Shown here: one piece after another, positions 54,919-63,781 of the stretch
Numbering within the stretch: position 1 is the stretch's first letter
Layout of the letters: every line of letters starts with the position of its first letter
Assembly (NCBI RefSeq): GCF_002907375.1
Contig: NZ_MIYK01000001.1
Span: 248,001-312,000, forward strand
Length of the DNA stretch: 64,000 nucleotides
Origin: Fructilactobacillus lindneri DSM 20690 = JCM 11027
GTDB taxonomy: Bacteria; Bacillota; Bacilli; Lactobacillales; Lactobacillaceae
Direction: 5' to 3'
The notes under the pieces: generated by a model
The model's database searches: none
Told to the model about the DNA's origin: nothing
Seen by the model: only the letters and a program-made list of their open reading frames with translations
Translations under genes and position numbers: made by a program

Positions 54919-55115
54919 TGCTTTATCCATCAATTGACAAGTTGTTAGAAATTGTTGATTCACGTTATTCTTTAGTAATGCTTGCAAGTAAAAGAGCAGA
55001 AGAATTAGATCAAGGGGCCGCACCAATGTTGGCCCATTACAAAAATTCAAAATCAGTTGGAATGGCACTTGAAGAAATTGCTGCAGGTGTGCTTAAAATT
55101 GAACCAGGTAGTTAG
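54918..55115 (+). CDS. rpoZ: RNA polymerase omega subunit
   Basis: A 65-residue omega subunit with [33 protein letters not shown], beginning at the ATG that overlaps the gmk stop; GGAGATG serves as ribosome-binding site. In Firmicutes it follows gmk as here. Ends at a clear terminator. Confidence 0.94.
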   Translation: MLYPSIDKLLEIVDSRYSLVMLASKRAEELDQGAAPMLAHYKNSKSVGMALEEIAAGVLKIEPGS

Positions 55116-55127
55116 ATTATATTACTT

Positions 55128-55160
55128 GACCACTATGCCAAAGTGCATGGTGGTCTTTTT
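55128..55160 (+). terminator. Terminator after gmk-rpoZ
   Basis: GACCACTATGC pairs with GCATGGTGGTC over a 6-nt loop, then TTTTT. Confidence 0.9.
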
Positions 55161-55220
55161 ATTAATTAGATGATGAACTAATGTATAATTAATACTGTAT
55201 TAAGCAATGCGGAGGAAAAG

Positions 55221-56420
55221 ATGAACGGTAAAAAAATTGTTTTATATGTAACTGGGAGTATTGCTGCCTATAAAGCAGTTTATTTAATGCGAATTTTACA
55301 AAAAAATGGTGCAGAAGTTAGAGTTGTTATGACTCCGTTTGCAACAAAATTTGTCTCAAAAACAACTTTTCAAACGCTTTCTAAACACAAAGTTTATGAT
55401 GATGAAAGTTATTTTATTGAGGAAAGAGTTACTCATATTGAATTAGCACAATGGGCTGACATTTCAATTGTTGCGCCGGCAACAGCTGATTTTATTGCTA
55501 AAGCTGCAAATGGAATTGCTGATAATTTTGCTCAAACAGTATTTTTAGCAACTCCTAGTTTGAAAATAGTAGTTCCTGCTATGAATGATATCATGTTAAA
55601 AAATGATGCTACCCAAAAAAATATTGCAACTTTACAAAAAAACGGGGTTGATGTCATAGATTCCGATGTTGGGATGCTAGCTGAAGGATATTCAGCCAAG
55701 GGAAGAATGCCTGATCCTAAAAATATTGTGGAACATGTAATTGCTAAAATGTCAGATGGAAATAAATTAAAAGATCTCAACTTTTTAGTGACAGCTGGAG
55801 GAACTAGGGAGCAAATTGATCCAGTTCGGTTTATTTCGAATCGTTCATCTGGGAAAATGGGCTACGCCATTGCAAAAGCTGCTCGTGATCAAGGTGCAAA
55901 TGTTACATTAATCAGTGCTAATTCTAGTTTGCCTGATCCCAGAGGTATGAAAATAATAAAAGTTAATTCAGTTGATGAATTGCAAACAGAAATCTTAACT
56001 GAATTTAAAAAAAATAATGTGTTAGTAATGGCAGCGGCAGTTAGTGATTTTAAACCTAAAAAAATTGCTAAACAAAAAATTAAAAAACTTGATGATGAAA
56101 ACAGTATCAGTTTGGTTTTAGAAAAAACAACTGATATTTTAAAAGAAATTAGTAAGTTGAAAAAAAATAATCAATATGTAGTTGGATTTGCTGCTGAAAC
56201 TCAAAGTCCAGAAAAGAATGCCAAAATTAAATTAAAAAAGAAAAATTTGGACTTAATTGTTTTAAACGATGTTTCTAATCCTAAAATTGGTTTTAATAGT
56301 GATTTAAACCAGGTTACATTTATTTCTAATAATGGTATTAAAAAAACTACGGAAGTTGAAACAAAAGATAAAATTGCAACTGAATTAATGGATATTATAG
56401 TTACAAATTTCAAAGATTAA
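55221..56420 (+). CDS. coaBC: Bifunctional phosphopantothenoylcysteine decarboxylase/synthetase
   Basis: Two steps of CoA synthesis: CoaC flavoprotein domain (residues 1-180: VTGSIAAYKA, PAMND) and CoaB synthetase domain (from about 185: TAGGTREQIDPVRFISNRSSGKMG, MAAAVSDFKP, VGFAAET). 399 residues, GGAGG ribosome-binding site. It leads the coaBC-priA-fmt-rsmB-rsgA-rpe-thiN run and shares its pathway with coaE (14456). Confidence 0.95.
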   Translation: MNGKKIVLYVTGSIAAYKAVYLMRILQKNGAEVRVVMTPFATKFVSKTTFQTLSKHKVYDDESYFIEERVTHIELAQWADISIVAPATADFIAKAANGIADNFAQTVFLATPSLKIVVPAMNDIMLKNDATQKNIATLQKNGVDVIDSDVGMLAEGYSAKGRMPDPKNIVEHVIAKMSDGNKLKDLNFLVTAGGTREQIDPVRFISNRSSGKMGYAIAKAARDQGANVTLISANSSLPDPRGMKIIKVNSVDELQTEILTEFKKNNVLVMAAAVSDFKPKKIAKQKIKKLDDENSISLVLEKTTDILKEISKLKKNNQYVVGFAAETQSPEKNAKIKLKKKNLDLIVLNDVSNPKIGFNSDLNQVTFISNNGIKKTTEVETKDKIATELMDIIVTNFKD

Positions 56421-56436
56421 AGATGGGAGGGATAAT

Positions 56437-58842
56437 ATGAATGTCGCAGATGTGATTGTTGATGTTCCTACAATGCAAACAAACACACCGTATTCATATT
56501 TAATTCCTGATGATTTAAAAGGACGCTTAGAAACTGGAATGCGAGTGGTAGTTCCGTTTGGTAATGGAAATCGAAAAGTTGAGGGATTCGTAGTTGGAAT
56601 TGGTAATCTCGCGCAAGATAAAACCACTACTTTGAAAAGTATTTCTAGTATCATGGATTTAAGTCCAGTTTTAAATAATGAATTAATTAAACTTTCAAGC
56701 TGGATGGCAAACAAGACTTATTCATTTCAAATTAGTTGTCTTTTAACTATGTTACCCAGTGTTATGAAAGCTGAATATAGTAGTACGGTTGAATTAATCG
56801 GGGAAATTGATGATAAGTCGTTAGCTAATCGATTTAAAAAGCAACAAGTTATTCCATTCGATGAGGATCATTTTTCAAAAGCTGAAATGGCAAAATTATC
56901 TGATTTAAAAAAAAGAAATCAAATTAAAATGACTTATCATGTACAAAATAAGGCGAAACCTAAAACGGAATTAGCAATTTTAAACCAAATAACTGATTTT
57001 GCTGAAGTTACTCAAGAGATTTCTAAGAATGCTACTGCTCAAATAAAATTGTTAAAACTATTACAAAAATTTCCCGACCAGCCTTTAATACAAAGAAAAA
57101 TTGTAAATGAGAATGCAATCTCAATTAGTGCTATTAATAATTTTGTAAAAAAAGGATTTGTTAAAAAAATCAGGGTAGAAAAATATCGAAATCCTTATAA
57201 GCATCAAATTGTTTTGAATAAACCCAAAAAACTCAATTCTGACCAACAAATCGCGGTAAATAAAGTCGATAGAGCAATTGCACAACATCATGATAGAGTT
57301 TTTTTATTAGAAGGAGTTACTGGATCAGGGAAAACAGAAGTATATTTACAAACAATTCAACACGCCATAAATGATAAGCGACAGGCTTTAATGTTAGTTC
57401 CAGAAATTGCACTTACGCCGCAAATGGTAGGACGGGTTAAAAATAGATTTGGATCTCAAGTTGCTATTATTCATAGTGGCCTTTCAAATGGAGAAAAGTA
57501 TGACGAATGGCGACGAATTAATCAAGGAGAAGCACAAGTAGTAGTGGGTGCTCGTTCAGCTATTTTTGCGCCATTAAAAAACATTGGGTTAATAATTTTA
57601 GATGAAGAACATGATGCTAGTTATAAACAAGACGATAATCCTCGCTATCATACTAGAGATGTTGCAATTTGGAGGGCTGCTTATCATCATTGTCCTGTCA
57701 TCCTTGGTAGTGCAACTCCATCTTTAGAGTCACGGGCAAGAGCTGAAAAAGGCGTTTATGATTTGATTTTGCTTCCCAATCGAATTAATCAACAAAGTTT
57801 ACCTCAAGTAACTATTGTTGATATGACACAAGAAATTGAAAAACACGGCGACATCTTTTCAACAGAGTTATTAAATGATCTTAAGCAAACAATTAATCAA
57901 GGTAACCAAGTTGTTTTAATGTTAAATCGTCGTGGATTTTCTTCATTTATGTTATGTCGAGATTGTGGTCACGTTTTAATGTGTCCTAATTGCGATATTT
58001 CCCTTACGATGCATTTAGATTCTCATACCATGAAATGTCATTATTGTGGCTTTGAAGAAGCAATTCCGAATATATGTCCAGTTTGTCATAGTAAAAATAT
58101 TCGTTATTTTGGGACTGGGACCGAAAGAGCAGCACAACAGTTAGAAAAATTAATTCCCGAAGCTAAAATATTGCGAATGGATGTGGATACAACTAAACGT
58201 AAAGGAGCACATGAAAATATTTTACGTAAATTTGGTAATCATGAAGCTAATGTATTATTAGGAACACAAATGATTGCTAAAGGACTTGATTTTCCAGATG
58301 TTACGTTAGTTGGAGTTTTAAATGCTGACACTGGGCTCGACCTTCCTAATTTTCGGGCGAGCGAAAGGACATTTGATTTGCTGACGCAAGTTTCTGGACG
58401 AGCAGGTCGTTCTGATAAAAATGGAAAAGTTATCATTCAAACTTTCAATCCTGATAATTATGCAATTAAATTAGCAAGCACACAAAATTATGAAAAATTT
58501 TTTCAAAAAGAGATGGAGCTTCGTCATTTAGCAGATTATGCACCTTATTATTTTACGATAAAAGTGACTATTAGCTCACTGTCTGAACATCAAGCAGCTA
58601 AAGAAGCGTATCAAGTATCTAATTATTTAAAAGGAAATTTAGAAAAAGATACAATTATTTTAGGACCTACTCCTAGACCAATTGCTCGTGTTAAAAGTAG
58701 GTATTATTATCAAATCATTATCAAATATAAGCGGGATCAAAATTTAGATCAGGCCTTAAAACATGTGCAACAGGTTTCACAAAAAGAAATTAGAAAAGGC
58801 CTGAGAATTGCAATTGATCCAGAACCAGTTAACTTCATGTAG
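56437..58842 (+). CDS. priA: Primosomal replication restart helicase PriA
   Basis: Restarts stalled forks by loading the DnaB-DnaI-helicase machinery encoded in this window. 801 residues: 3'-DNA-binding domain (VADVIVDVP), winged helix, helicase lobes with GVTGSGKTEVY, LDEEHD, GSATPS, then paired zinc motifs (CRDCG, CPNC, CHYCGFE, CPVC), GTGTERA and QVSGRAGR. GGAGG upstream. Confidence 0.96.
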   Translation: MNVADVIVDVPTMQTNTPYSYLIPDDLKGRLETGMRVVVPFGNGNRKVEGFVVGIGNLAQDKTTTLKSISSIMDLSPVLNNELIKLSSWMANKTYSFQISCLLTMLPSVMKAEYSSTVELIGEIDDKSLANRFKKQQVIPFDEDHFSKAEMAKLSDLKKRNQIKMTYHVQNKAKPKTELAILNQITDFAEVTQEISKNATAQIKLLKLLQKFPDQPLIQRKIVNENAISISAINNFVKKGFVKKIRVEKYRNPYKHQIVLNKPKKLNSDQQIAVNKVDRAIAQHHDRVFLLEGVTGSGKTEVYLQTIQHAINDKRQALMLVPEIALTPQMVGRVKNRFGSQVAIIHSGLSNGEKYDEWRRINQGEAQVVVGARSAIFAPLKNIGLIILDEEHDASYKQDDNPRYHTRDVAIWRAAYHHCPVILGSATPSLESRARAEKGVYDLILLPNRINQQSLPQVTIVDMTQEIEKHGDIFSTELLNDLKQTINQGNQVVLMLNRRGFSSFMLCRDCGHVLMCPNCDISLTMHLDSHTMKCHYCGFEEAIPNICPVCHSKNIRYFGTGTERAAQQLEKLIPEAKILRMDVDTTKRKGAHENILRKFGNHEANVLLGTQMIAKGLDFPDVTLVGVLNADTGLDLPNFRASERTFDLLTQVSGRAGRSDKNGKVIIQTFNPDNYAIKLASTQNYEKFFQKEMELRHLADYAPYYFTIKVTISSLSEHQAAKEAYQVSNYLKGNLEKDTIILGPTPRPIARVKSRYYYQIIIKYKRDQNLDQALKHVQQVSQKEIRKGLRIAIDPEPVNFM

Positions 58843-58852
58843 GAGGAATAAT

Positions 58853-59797
58853 TTGAAAAAAATTGTTTTTATGGGAACACCATCTTTTAGTGTTCCAATT
58901 TTAAAGGCATTAAATGAGAAATATGATATTTTGGCGGTGGTAACGCAACCAGACCGTCCAGTTGGTAGAAAAAAGAAAATTAGTGCATCTCCAGTAAAAC
59001 AAGCGGCTAATGACTTAAATTTGAAAGTTCTACAACCAGAAAAATTAAGTGGTAGTGAAGAAATGCAATCTGTAATTGAGATGCAACCGGATTTTATTAT
59101 CACAGCAGCTTATGGGCAATTTTTGCCAACTAAATTGTTAAATGCTGCTCAGATTGCTGCAGTCAATGTTCATGGTTCATTATTACCAAAGTATCGTGGT
59201 GGTGCTCCTGTCCAATACGCCATTATGAATGGTGATAAAGAAACCGGAATTACAATTATGTATATGGTTAAAGGAATGGATGCAGGGGATATAATTGCTC
59301 AACAGGCAGTTGCAATCACTGAAACTGATGATACAGAAACAATGTTTAATAAGTTAAGTATTGTTGGTCGTGATTTATTATTAGATACTTTACCTAAAAT
59401 TGCTTCTAATGATATTAATCCAATTAAGCAAGATGAATCTCAAGTAGTTTTTTCTCCAACAATTAAGCGTTCTGAGGAAAAACTTGATTTTAATCAGACA
59501 GCTTTTGCAATTGATTGCAAGATTAGGGCTTTAAGACCAGATCCAACTGCCTATGCATATGTTGCTGGAAAGCGCTTTAAATTTTGGGATACAGAAGTAG
59601 TTGATAAGAAAACTACGCTTGAACCAGGTCAAATAGTGTATAAAGATAAGCACACATTGCAACTGGCTGCTGGAAATCAGACAGTTATTCAAGTTAATGA
59701 AATTCAGCCTTCCGGCAAACCCAAGAAATCAATTACTGATTTCTTGAATGGCAAGCAGGACATAAAAATAGGAGATCAATTTATTGATGAAAAATAA
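58853..59797 (+). CDS. fmt: Methionyl-tRNA formyltransferase
   Basis: Formylates initiator Met-tRNA with 10-formyl-THF. 314 residues: KKIVFMGTPSFSVPIL, catalytic region (AAVNVHGSLLPKYRGGAP with Asn and His), and MKGMDAGDI. Reading extends upstream, but TTG at 58853 with AGGAGG 6 nt away is the sound start. It overlaps rsmB by 11 nt. Confidence 0.95.
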   Translation: MKKIVFMGTPSFSVPILKALNEKYDILAVVTQPDRPVGRKKKISASPVKQAANDLNLKVLQPEKLSGSEEMQSVIEMQPDFIITAAYGQFLPTKLLNAAQIAAVNVHGSLLPKYRGGAPVQYAIMNGDKETGITIMYMVKGMDAGDIIAQQAVAITETDDTETMFNKLSIVGRDLLLDTLPKIASNDINPIKQDESQVVFSPTIKRSEEKLDFNQTAFAIDCKIRALRPDPTAYAYVAGKRFKFWDTEVVDKKTTLEPGQIVYKDKHTLQLAAGNQTVIQVNEIQPSGKPKKSITDFLNGKQDIKIGDQFIDEK

Positions 59798-61124
59798 TAC
59801 TAGTAACCCTCGATATTTGGCTGTAAAAACTTTAGAACGTGTTTCTAATGGTGCATACTCCAACTTACAAATTAATAATGTGATTGATTCAACTAATATG
59901 AATGAAAAAGATGTGCGCTTATTTACAACGATTGTTTATGGAGTTATTCAGCATCGCTTAACTTTTGAATATTACATTCAGAAGATGGTAAAACATCCTG
60001 ATAAATTAAAACCATGGGTTAAAGAATTGTTATATACTGCAATTTATCAAATGGTATATCTTGATAAAGTTCCTAATCGTGCAATTTTTGATGAGTCAAT
60101 TGAAATTGATAAAGCGAGGGGACATGATGGGATTCGACGATTAGTAACAGGGATTTTACATAAAATTAATCGTGATGGTCTTCCTAGCTTAGATGATATA
60201 AAAGATAAAACAGAATATTTATCTATAAAATTTAGCGTCCCAGTTTGGATTATTGAACAACTGAATAATCAATTAGGTAAAGAAAAAACGGAAAAGATTT
60301 TAGAATCAATTAATGAACCTGCTAATCAGTCACTACGAGTTAATATTAAAAGCACCAATCCATCTTCTTTAACTAAAATGTTAGAAGAAAAAGGGTTTGA
60401 AGTTGAATCAAGTAAGGTAGCTGCTAATGCTTTAGTTGTTTCAAATGGAAATGCTGCCCATACTGATTTATTTAAAGACGGACTTTTTACAATTCAAGAT
60501 GAAAGTGCAATGTTGCCAGTTCAATCAATGCAGATTGCTAGTGATGATTATATTTTGGATGCGTGTGCTGCCCCTGGTGGGAAAACTACGCAAATCGCTG
60601 AATATCTCACTACTGGAAAAGTTGAAGCATTAGATTTACATGAAAATAAGTTAAATTTAATTAAAAAAAATGCTGAAAGAATGGGAGTTGCTAATCAGAT
60701 TGAGGTTCATGCTTGTGACTCCCGTAAATTAGATAAATTATTTAATGATGAAACCTTTGATAAAATTTTAGTTGATGCTCCTTGTACTGGTATGGGATTA
60801 ATCCGTAGAAAACCTGAAATTCGTTATGATAAATCAATTAGAGATGTTGAAAGTTTAAGTAGGATTCAATCACAAATTTTAGATGCTGTTGCACCTAAAT
60901 TGAAGGTTGGTGGTCAATTGGTGTTCAGTACTTGTTCAATTATTAATCAAGAAAATTCAGCTAATGTAACAAAGTTTTTAAATGAACATCATAATTTTGC
61001 ACCGATTAGAGTGGAAACTAAAATGAATTTGAAGCCAGATCGTCCAGAAGATTATTTAAAGATATTTCCTGATGATTATGGTTCTGATGGATTCTTTATT
61101 TCTGGTTTTAAAAAGGTTAAATAG
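59787..61124 (+). CDS. rsmB: 16S rRNA (cytosine-967-C5)-methyltransferase RsmB
   Basis: 445 residues: NusB-like N-terminal domain (LAVKTLERV) and a SAM domain with LDACAAPGGKTTQIAEYL, DAPCTGMGLIRRKPEI (catalytic Cys) and VFSTCSI (second Cys). An alternative TTG lies 3 nt upstream (59784). In most Firmicutes stp and prkC come next; here rsgA follows directly. Confidence 0.95.
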   Translation: MKNNTSNPRYLAVKTLERVSNGAYSNLQINNVIDSTNMNEKDVRLFTTIVYGVIQHRLTFEYYIQKMVKHPDKLKPWVKELLYTAIYQMVYLDKVPNRAIFDESIEIDKARGHDGIRRLVTGILHKINRDGLPSLDDIKDKTEYLSIKFSVPVWIIEQLNNQLGKEKTEKILESINEPANQSLRVNIKSTNPSSLTKMLEEKGFEVESSKVAANALVVSNGNAAHTDLFKDGLFTIQDESAMLPVQSMQIASDDYILDACAAPGGKTTQIAEYLTTGKVEALDLHENKLNLIKKNAERMGVANQIEVHACDSRKLDKLFNDETFDKILVDAPCTGMGLIRRKPEIRYDKSIRDVESLSRIQSQILDAVAPKLKVGGQLVFSTCSIINQENSANVTKFLNEHHNFAPIRVETKMNLKPDRPEDYLKIFPDDYGSDGFFISGFKKVK

Positions 61125-61133
61125 GTGGATAGT

Positions 61134-62033
61134 GTGCGTGAAGGTAAAATTTATCAATCTTTAAGTGGTTTTTATGATGTTTATTCAGACGGAAAAATTT
61201 TTCGAACTCGGGCTCGAGGTAATTTTCGTAAACTTCAAATAAAGCCGTTAGTTGGTGATAAGGTTAAATTTGATATTACTAATGAAAACGAAGGATATAT
61301 TTTAGAAATTATGCCCAGATTTAATGTGTTGGTCCGTCCGCCAATCTCTAATACTAATCAAGCAATTGTTGTTGTATCAGCTGTTCAACCTGATTTTTCT
61401 ACAAGATTGCTTGATAAAGAATTAGTGGCTTTAGAACAAGAAAAAATTGTTCCATTGATTTATTTTACGAAAACTGATTTGTTAGATGAGGGACAATTAA
61501 TAAATTTCAAAAAGATTGCGTCCGATTATGAGCAAAAGGTTGGATACAAAGTCATATTACCCTCTACTGATGGTCATCAATTGAAAAAAATATTTGAATC
61601 TTTGAAAGGGAAACAAACCGTTGTTTTAGGTCAAACTGGGGCAGGGAAGTCTACTTTGCTAAATAAAATTGATTCAAATTTAAATTTAAAAACAGGAGAA
61701 GTTTCAAAAGCACTTAGTCGGGGAAAACATACTACTAGAAAAGTATCATTGTTAAATATTAACGATGGACTGGTGGCTGACACCCCTGGATTTTCTACAT
61801 TTGATGCCAATGATCTTAAAGCGAATGAATTAAAAAATTATTATCCAGACTTTGAAAAGGTTGCTGATAATTGTAAATTTAGAGAATGTTTGCACATTAA
61901 TGAACCTGGTTGTGCAGTGAAAATGGGTGTTAAAAATGGTACAATCTTAGCTAGTAGGTATGAAAATTATCTAAAACAATATGAAGTTGTAAAAAATCAA
62001 AAACCAATTTATAACAAAAAAAGGGGAAAATAA
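61134..62033 (+). CDS. rsgA: Small ribosomal subunit GTPase RsgA
   Basis: Circularly permuted GTPase that checks 30S maturation. 299 residues: OB-fold N-domain (EGKIYQSLSGFYDVYSDG), GTPase motifs in permuted order (TKTDL, GQTGAGKSTL, DTPGF), and a C-terminal zinc part (CKFRECLHINEPGCAV). GTG at 61134 with AGGTGG 5 nt upstream is preferred over the GTG at 61125. Confidence 0.95.
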   Translation: MREGKIYQSLSGFYDVYSDGKIFRTRARGNFRKLQIKPLVGDKVKFDITNENEGYILEIMPRFNVLVRPPISNTNQAIVVVSAVQPDFSTRLLDKELVALEQEKIVPLIYFTKTDLLDEGQLINFKKIASDYEQKVGYKVILPSTDGHQLKKIFESLKGKQTVVLGQTGAGKSTLLNKIDSNLNLKTGEVSKALSRGKHTTRKVSLLNINDGLVADTPGFSTFDANDLKANELKNYYPDFEKVADNCKFRECLHINEPGCAVKMGVKNGTILASRYENYLKQYEVVKNQKPIYNKKRGK

Positions 62034-62035
62034 TT

Positions 62036-62695
62036 ATGATTAAGGTTGCGCCATCAATTTTAAGTGCTGATTATGTAAATCTGCAAAAATCAATTGAAGA
62101 AGTTGATAAAGCCGGTGCAGAAATTTTACATATTGATATTATGGACGGAATGTTTGTTCCTTCTATTTCCTATGGACCTGGATGGGTAAAAGCAATTCGA
62201 CCAATAACTAAAATGGAATTAGATTGCCATTTAATGATTGAAAATCCAGAAAGATACATCGATGTTTTTGCTGATAATGGTGCAGATATCATTGGTGTGC
62301 ACGTAGAAGCCACCCAACATATTCATCGTGCTTTACAAATGATTAAAGCTAAAGGCGTAAAAGCAGAAGTAGTAATTAACCCAGGAACTCCAGTTAGCTT
62401 AATCAAACCAATTCTTTACATGATTGATCAAGTATTAGTAATGACAGTAAACCCAGGATTTGGCGGACAAAAGTTTATACCAGAAACTATTGGAAAGATT
62501 AAGCAGCTAGATCGTTTAAGAAATGAACATGATAATTATAATTACGATATTGAAATTGATGGTGGAGTTAACAATAAGACAGTTGTTAAGGCATATGAAG
62601 CTGGTGCTAATGTAGCTGTAGCTGGTTCTTATGTATTTGATGCTGAAGATCCCGCAGCTAGAATTAATGCGATTAGAGAGGCAACTAATTTCTAA
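62036..62695 (+). CDS. rpe: Ribulose-phosphate 3-epimerase
   Basis: TIM-barrel epimerase of the pentose phosphate route. APSILSADYVNL, HIDIMDGMFVPSI, DCHLMI, MTVNPGFGGQKF and EIDGGVNNKT carry the metal-binding His/Asp residues. 219 residues. It starts 2 nt after rsgA and ends 2 nt before thiN. Confidence 0.96.
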   Translation: MIKVAPSILSADYVNLQKSIEEVDKAGAEILHIDIMDGMFVPSISYGPGWVKAIRPITKMELDCHLMIENPERYIDVFADNGADIIGVHVEATQHIHRALQMIKAKGVKAEVVINPGTPVSLIKPILYMIDQVLVMTVNPGFGGQKFIPETIGKIKQLDRLRNEHDNYNYDIEIDGGVNNKTVVKAYEAGANVAVAGSYVFDAEDPAARINAIREATNF

Positions 62696-62697
62696 TT

Positions 62698-63345
62698 ATG
62701 AAAGTAGTTAATTTATTAGTAGGTGGTCCTAAAACAGAATGGCCTACTGATTTAAAGTCAGATACAAAAATAAAAGGTCCTTTTGTTGGAGTTGACCGAG
62801 GGGCATTAAGCCTTTTGGAAATGGGAATCAAACCGATTGCAGCTGTAGGGGATTTTGATTCAGTTTCATCAGTTGAATTACAACAAATTAAAAAAAATGT
62901 TTCGAATGTTTATTGTTCAAATCCAATCAAAGATGAAACGGATACAGAGTTAGGAATTAGATATGTACTTAAACACTTTCCTAATTATCAAATTAACGTT
63001 TATGGTTTTTCGGGTGGAAGATTAGATCAACTGATGACAAACTTGTTGATGGTATATAAAGATCCAATTAAATCTGTGGCCGAGAAAATAACTTTAATTG
63101 ATCGACATAATTTTGTTAATTTCTTTTTACCTGGAAAGTATCAAATTACAAAGATCTCAGGAATGAAATATTTAGATTTTGTTTCATTAGAAAAAACTAA
63201 ATTAACACTTCCAGACGAAAAATATAAATTAAATAATTATGAAATTAAGTTTCCGGTGTCTTTTTCAAGTAATGAATTTATTGGAAATCATGCCACATTT
63301 TCATTTGATAGTGGGATTCTAATGGTTATCCAAAGTTCCGATTAA
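62698..63345 (+). CDS. thiN: Thiamine pyrophosphokinase
   Basis: Makes thiamine diphosphate from thiamine and ATP. GVDRGALSLLEMGIKP, GDFDSVSSVE, DETDTELGIRY and YGFSGGRLDQLMTNLLM are the recognised catalytic and Mg-binding segments. 215 residues. The last gene of its operon, ending in a bidirectional terminator. Confidence 0.94.
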   Translation: MKVVNLLVGGPKTEWPTDLKSDTKIKGPFVGVDRGALSLLEMGIKPIAAVGDFDSVSSVELQQIKKNVSNVYCSNPIKDETDTELGIRYVLKHFPNYQINVYGFSGGRLDQLMTNLLMVYKDPIKSVAEKITLIDRHNFVNFFLPGKYQITKISGMKYLDFVSLEKTKLTLPDEKYKLNNYEIKFPVSFSSNEFIGNHATFSFDSGILMVIQSSD

Positions 63346-63383
63346 AAAAGAGAGCAGCCATATTTGTGGCTGCTCTCTTTTTT
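63344..63383. terminator. Bidirectional terminator between thiN and rpmB
   Basis: A 17-bp perfect stem (63344-63360 with 63367-63383), GC-rich in the centre, is flanked by A6 and T7 and lies between convergent genes. Confidence 0.95.
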
Positions 63384-63409
63384 TAATTAATTAATTAAAA
63401 TATTTGTAA

Positions 63410-63595
63410 TTATACACGTTTGAACTTACCAGATTTTAAGGTTCTTGCACTTAACCAAACACGTTTTGGTTTACCATCTACTAAAATACGAACTTTTTGT
63501 AGGTTTGGCTTCCAACTTCTTCTTGAAGCGTTTAAGGCATGAGAACGACGGTTACCAAAATGAGTTCTCTTTCCTGATAATTGATCTTTAGCCAT
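63410..63595 (-). CDS. rpmB: 50S ribosomal protein L28
   Basis: 61 residues: [19 protein letters not shown] then [11 protein letters not shown] and [16 protein letters not shown]. No zinc cysteines (the Cys-less form). A longer frame begins further upstream, but AGGAGGG lies 6 nt before the ATG at 63595. Divergent from yloU, as in Firmicutes generally. Confidence 0.97.
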   Translation of the reverse strand: MAKDQLSGKRTHFGNRRSHALNASRRSWKPNLQKVRILVDGKPKRVWLSARTLKSGKFKRV

Positions 63596-63622
63596 GAAAA
63601 TCCCTCCTTTAAAATGCATTAA

Positions 63623-63667
63623 AGCGTAAATAAGCTATAATGATAGGTTAGCATAAATAAGCTATAA
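63623..63667. repeat. 18-bp direct repeat in the rpmB-yloU intergenic region
   Basis: AGCGTAAATAAGCTATAA (63623-63640) and AGCATAAATAAGCTATAA (63650-63667) differ at one base, with starts 27 nt apart. They lie upstream of rpmB, just before its ribosome-binding region. They might be paired regulatory sites or a small tandem duplication. Confidence 0.7.
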
Positions 63668-63700
63668 ATGCAATTGTTCTTTCAAGTAATTTTGCTTTAC

Positions 63701-63739
63701 ACCCAAAAATTTTGGATTTGGGTTTCTATATGTTATTAT
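63701..63739 (+). promoter_or_regulatory. Candidate yloU promoter overlapping a dyad
   Basis: TTGGAT (63712-63717) and TATTAT (63734-63739), 16 nt apart, lie within and after the inverted repeat ACCCAAA/TTTGGGT (63701-63723). The dyad may be an operator or a weak hairpin; the evidence is modest. Confidence 0.45.
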
Positions 63740-63781
63740 ATAGTATCGTTATTAGCTCGTTAAAATAAGGAGATGCATACG

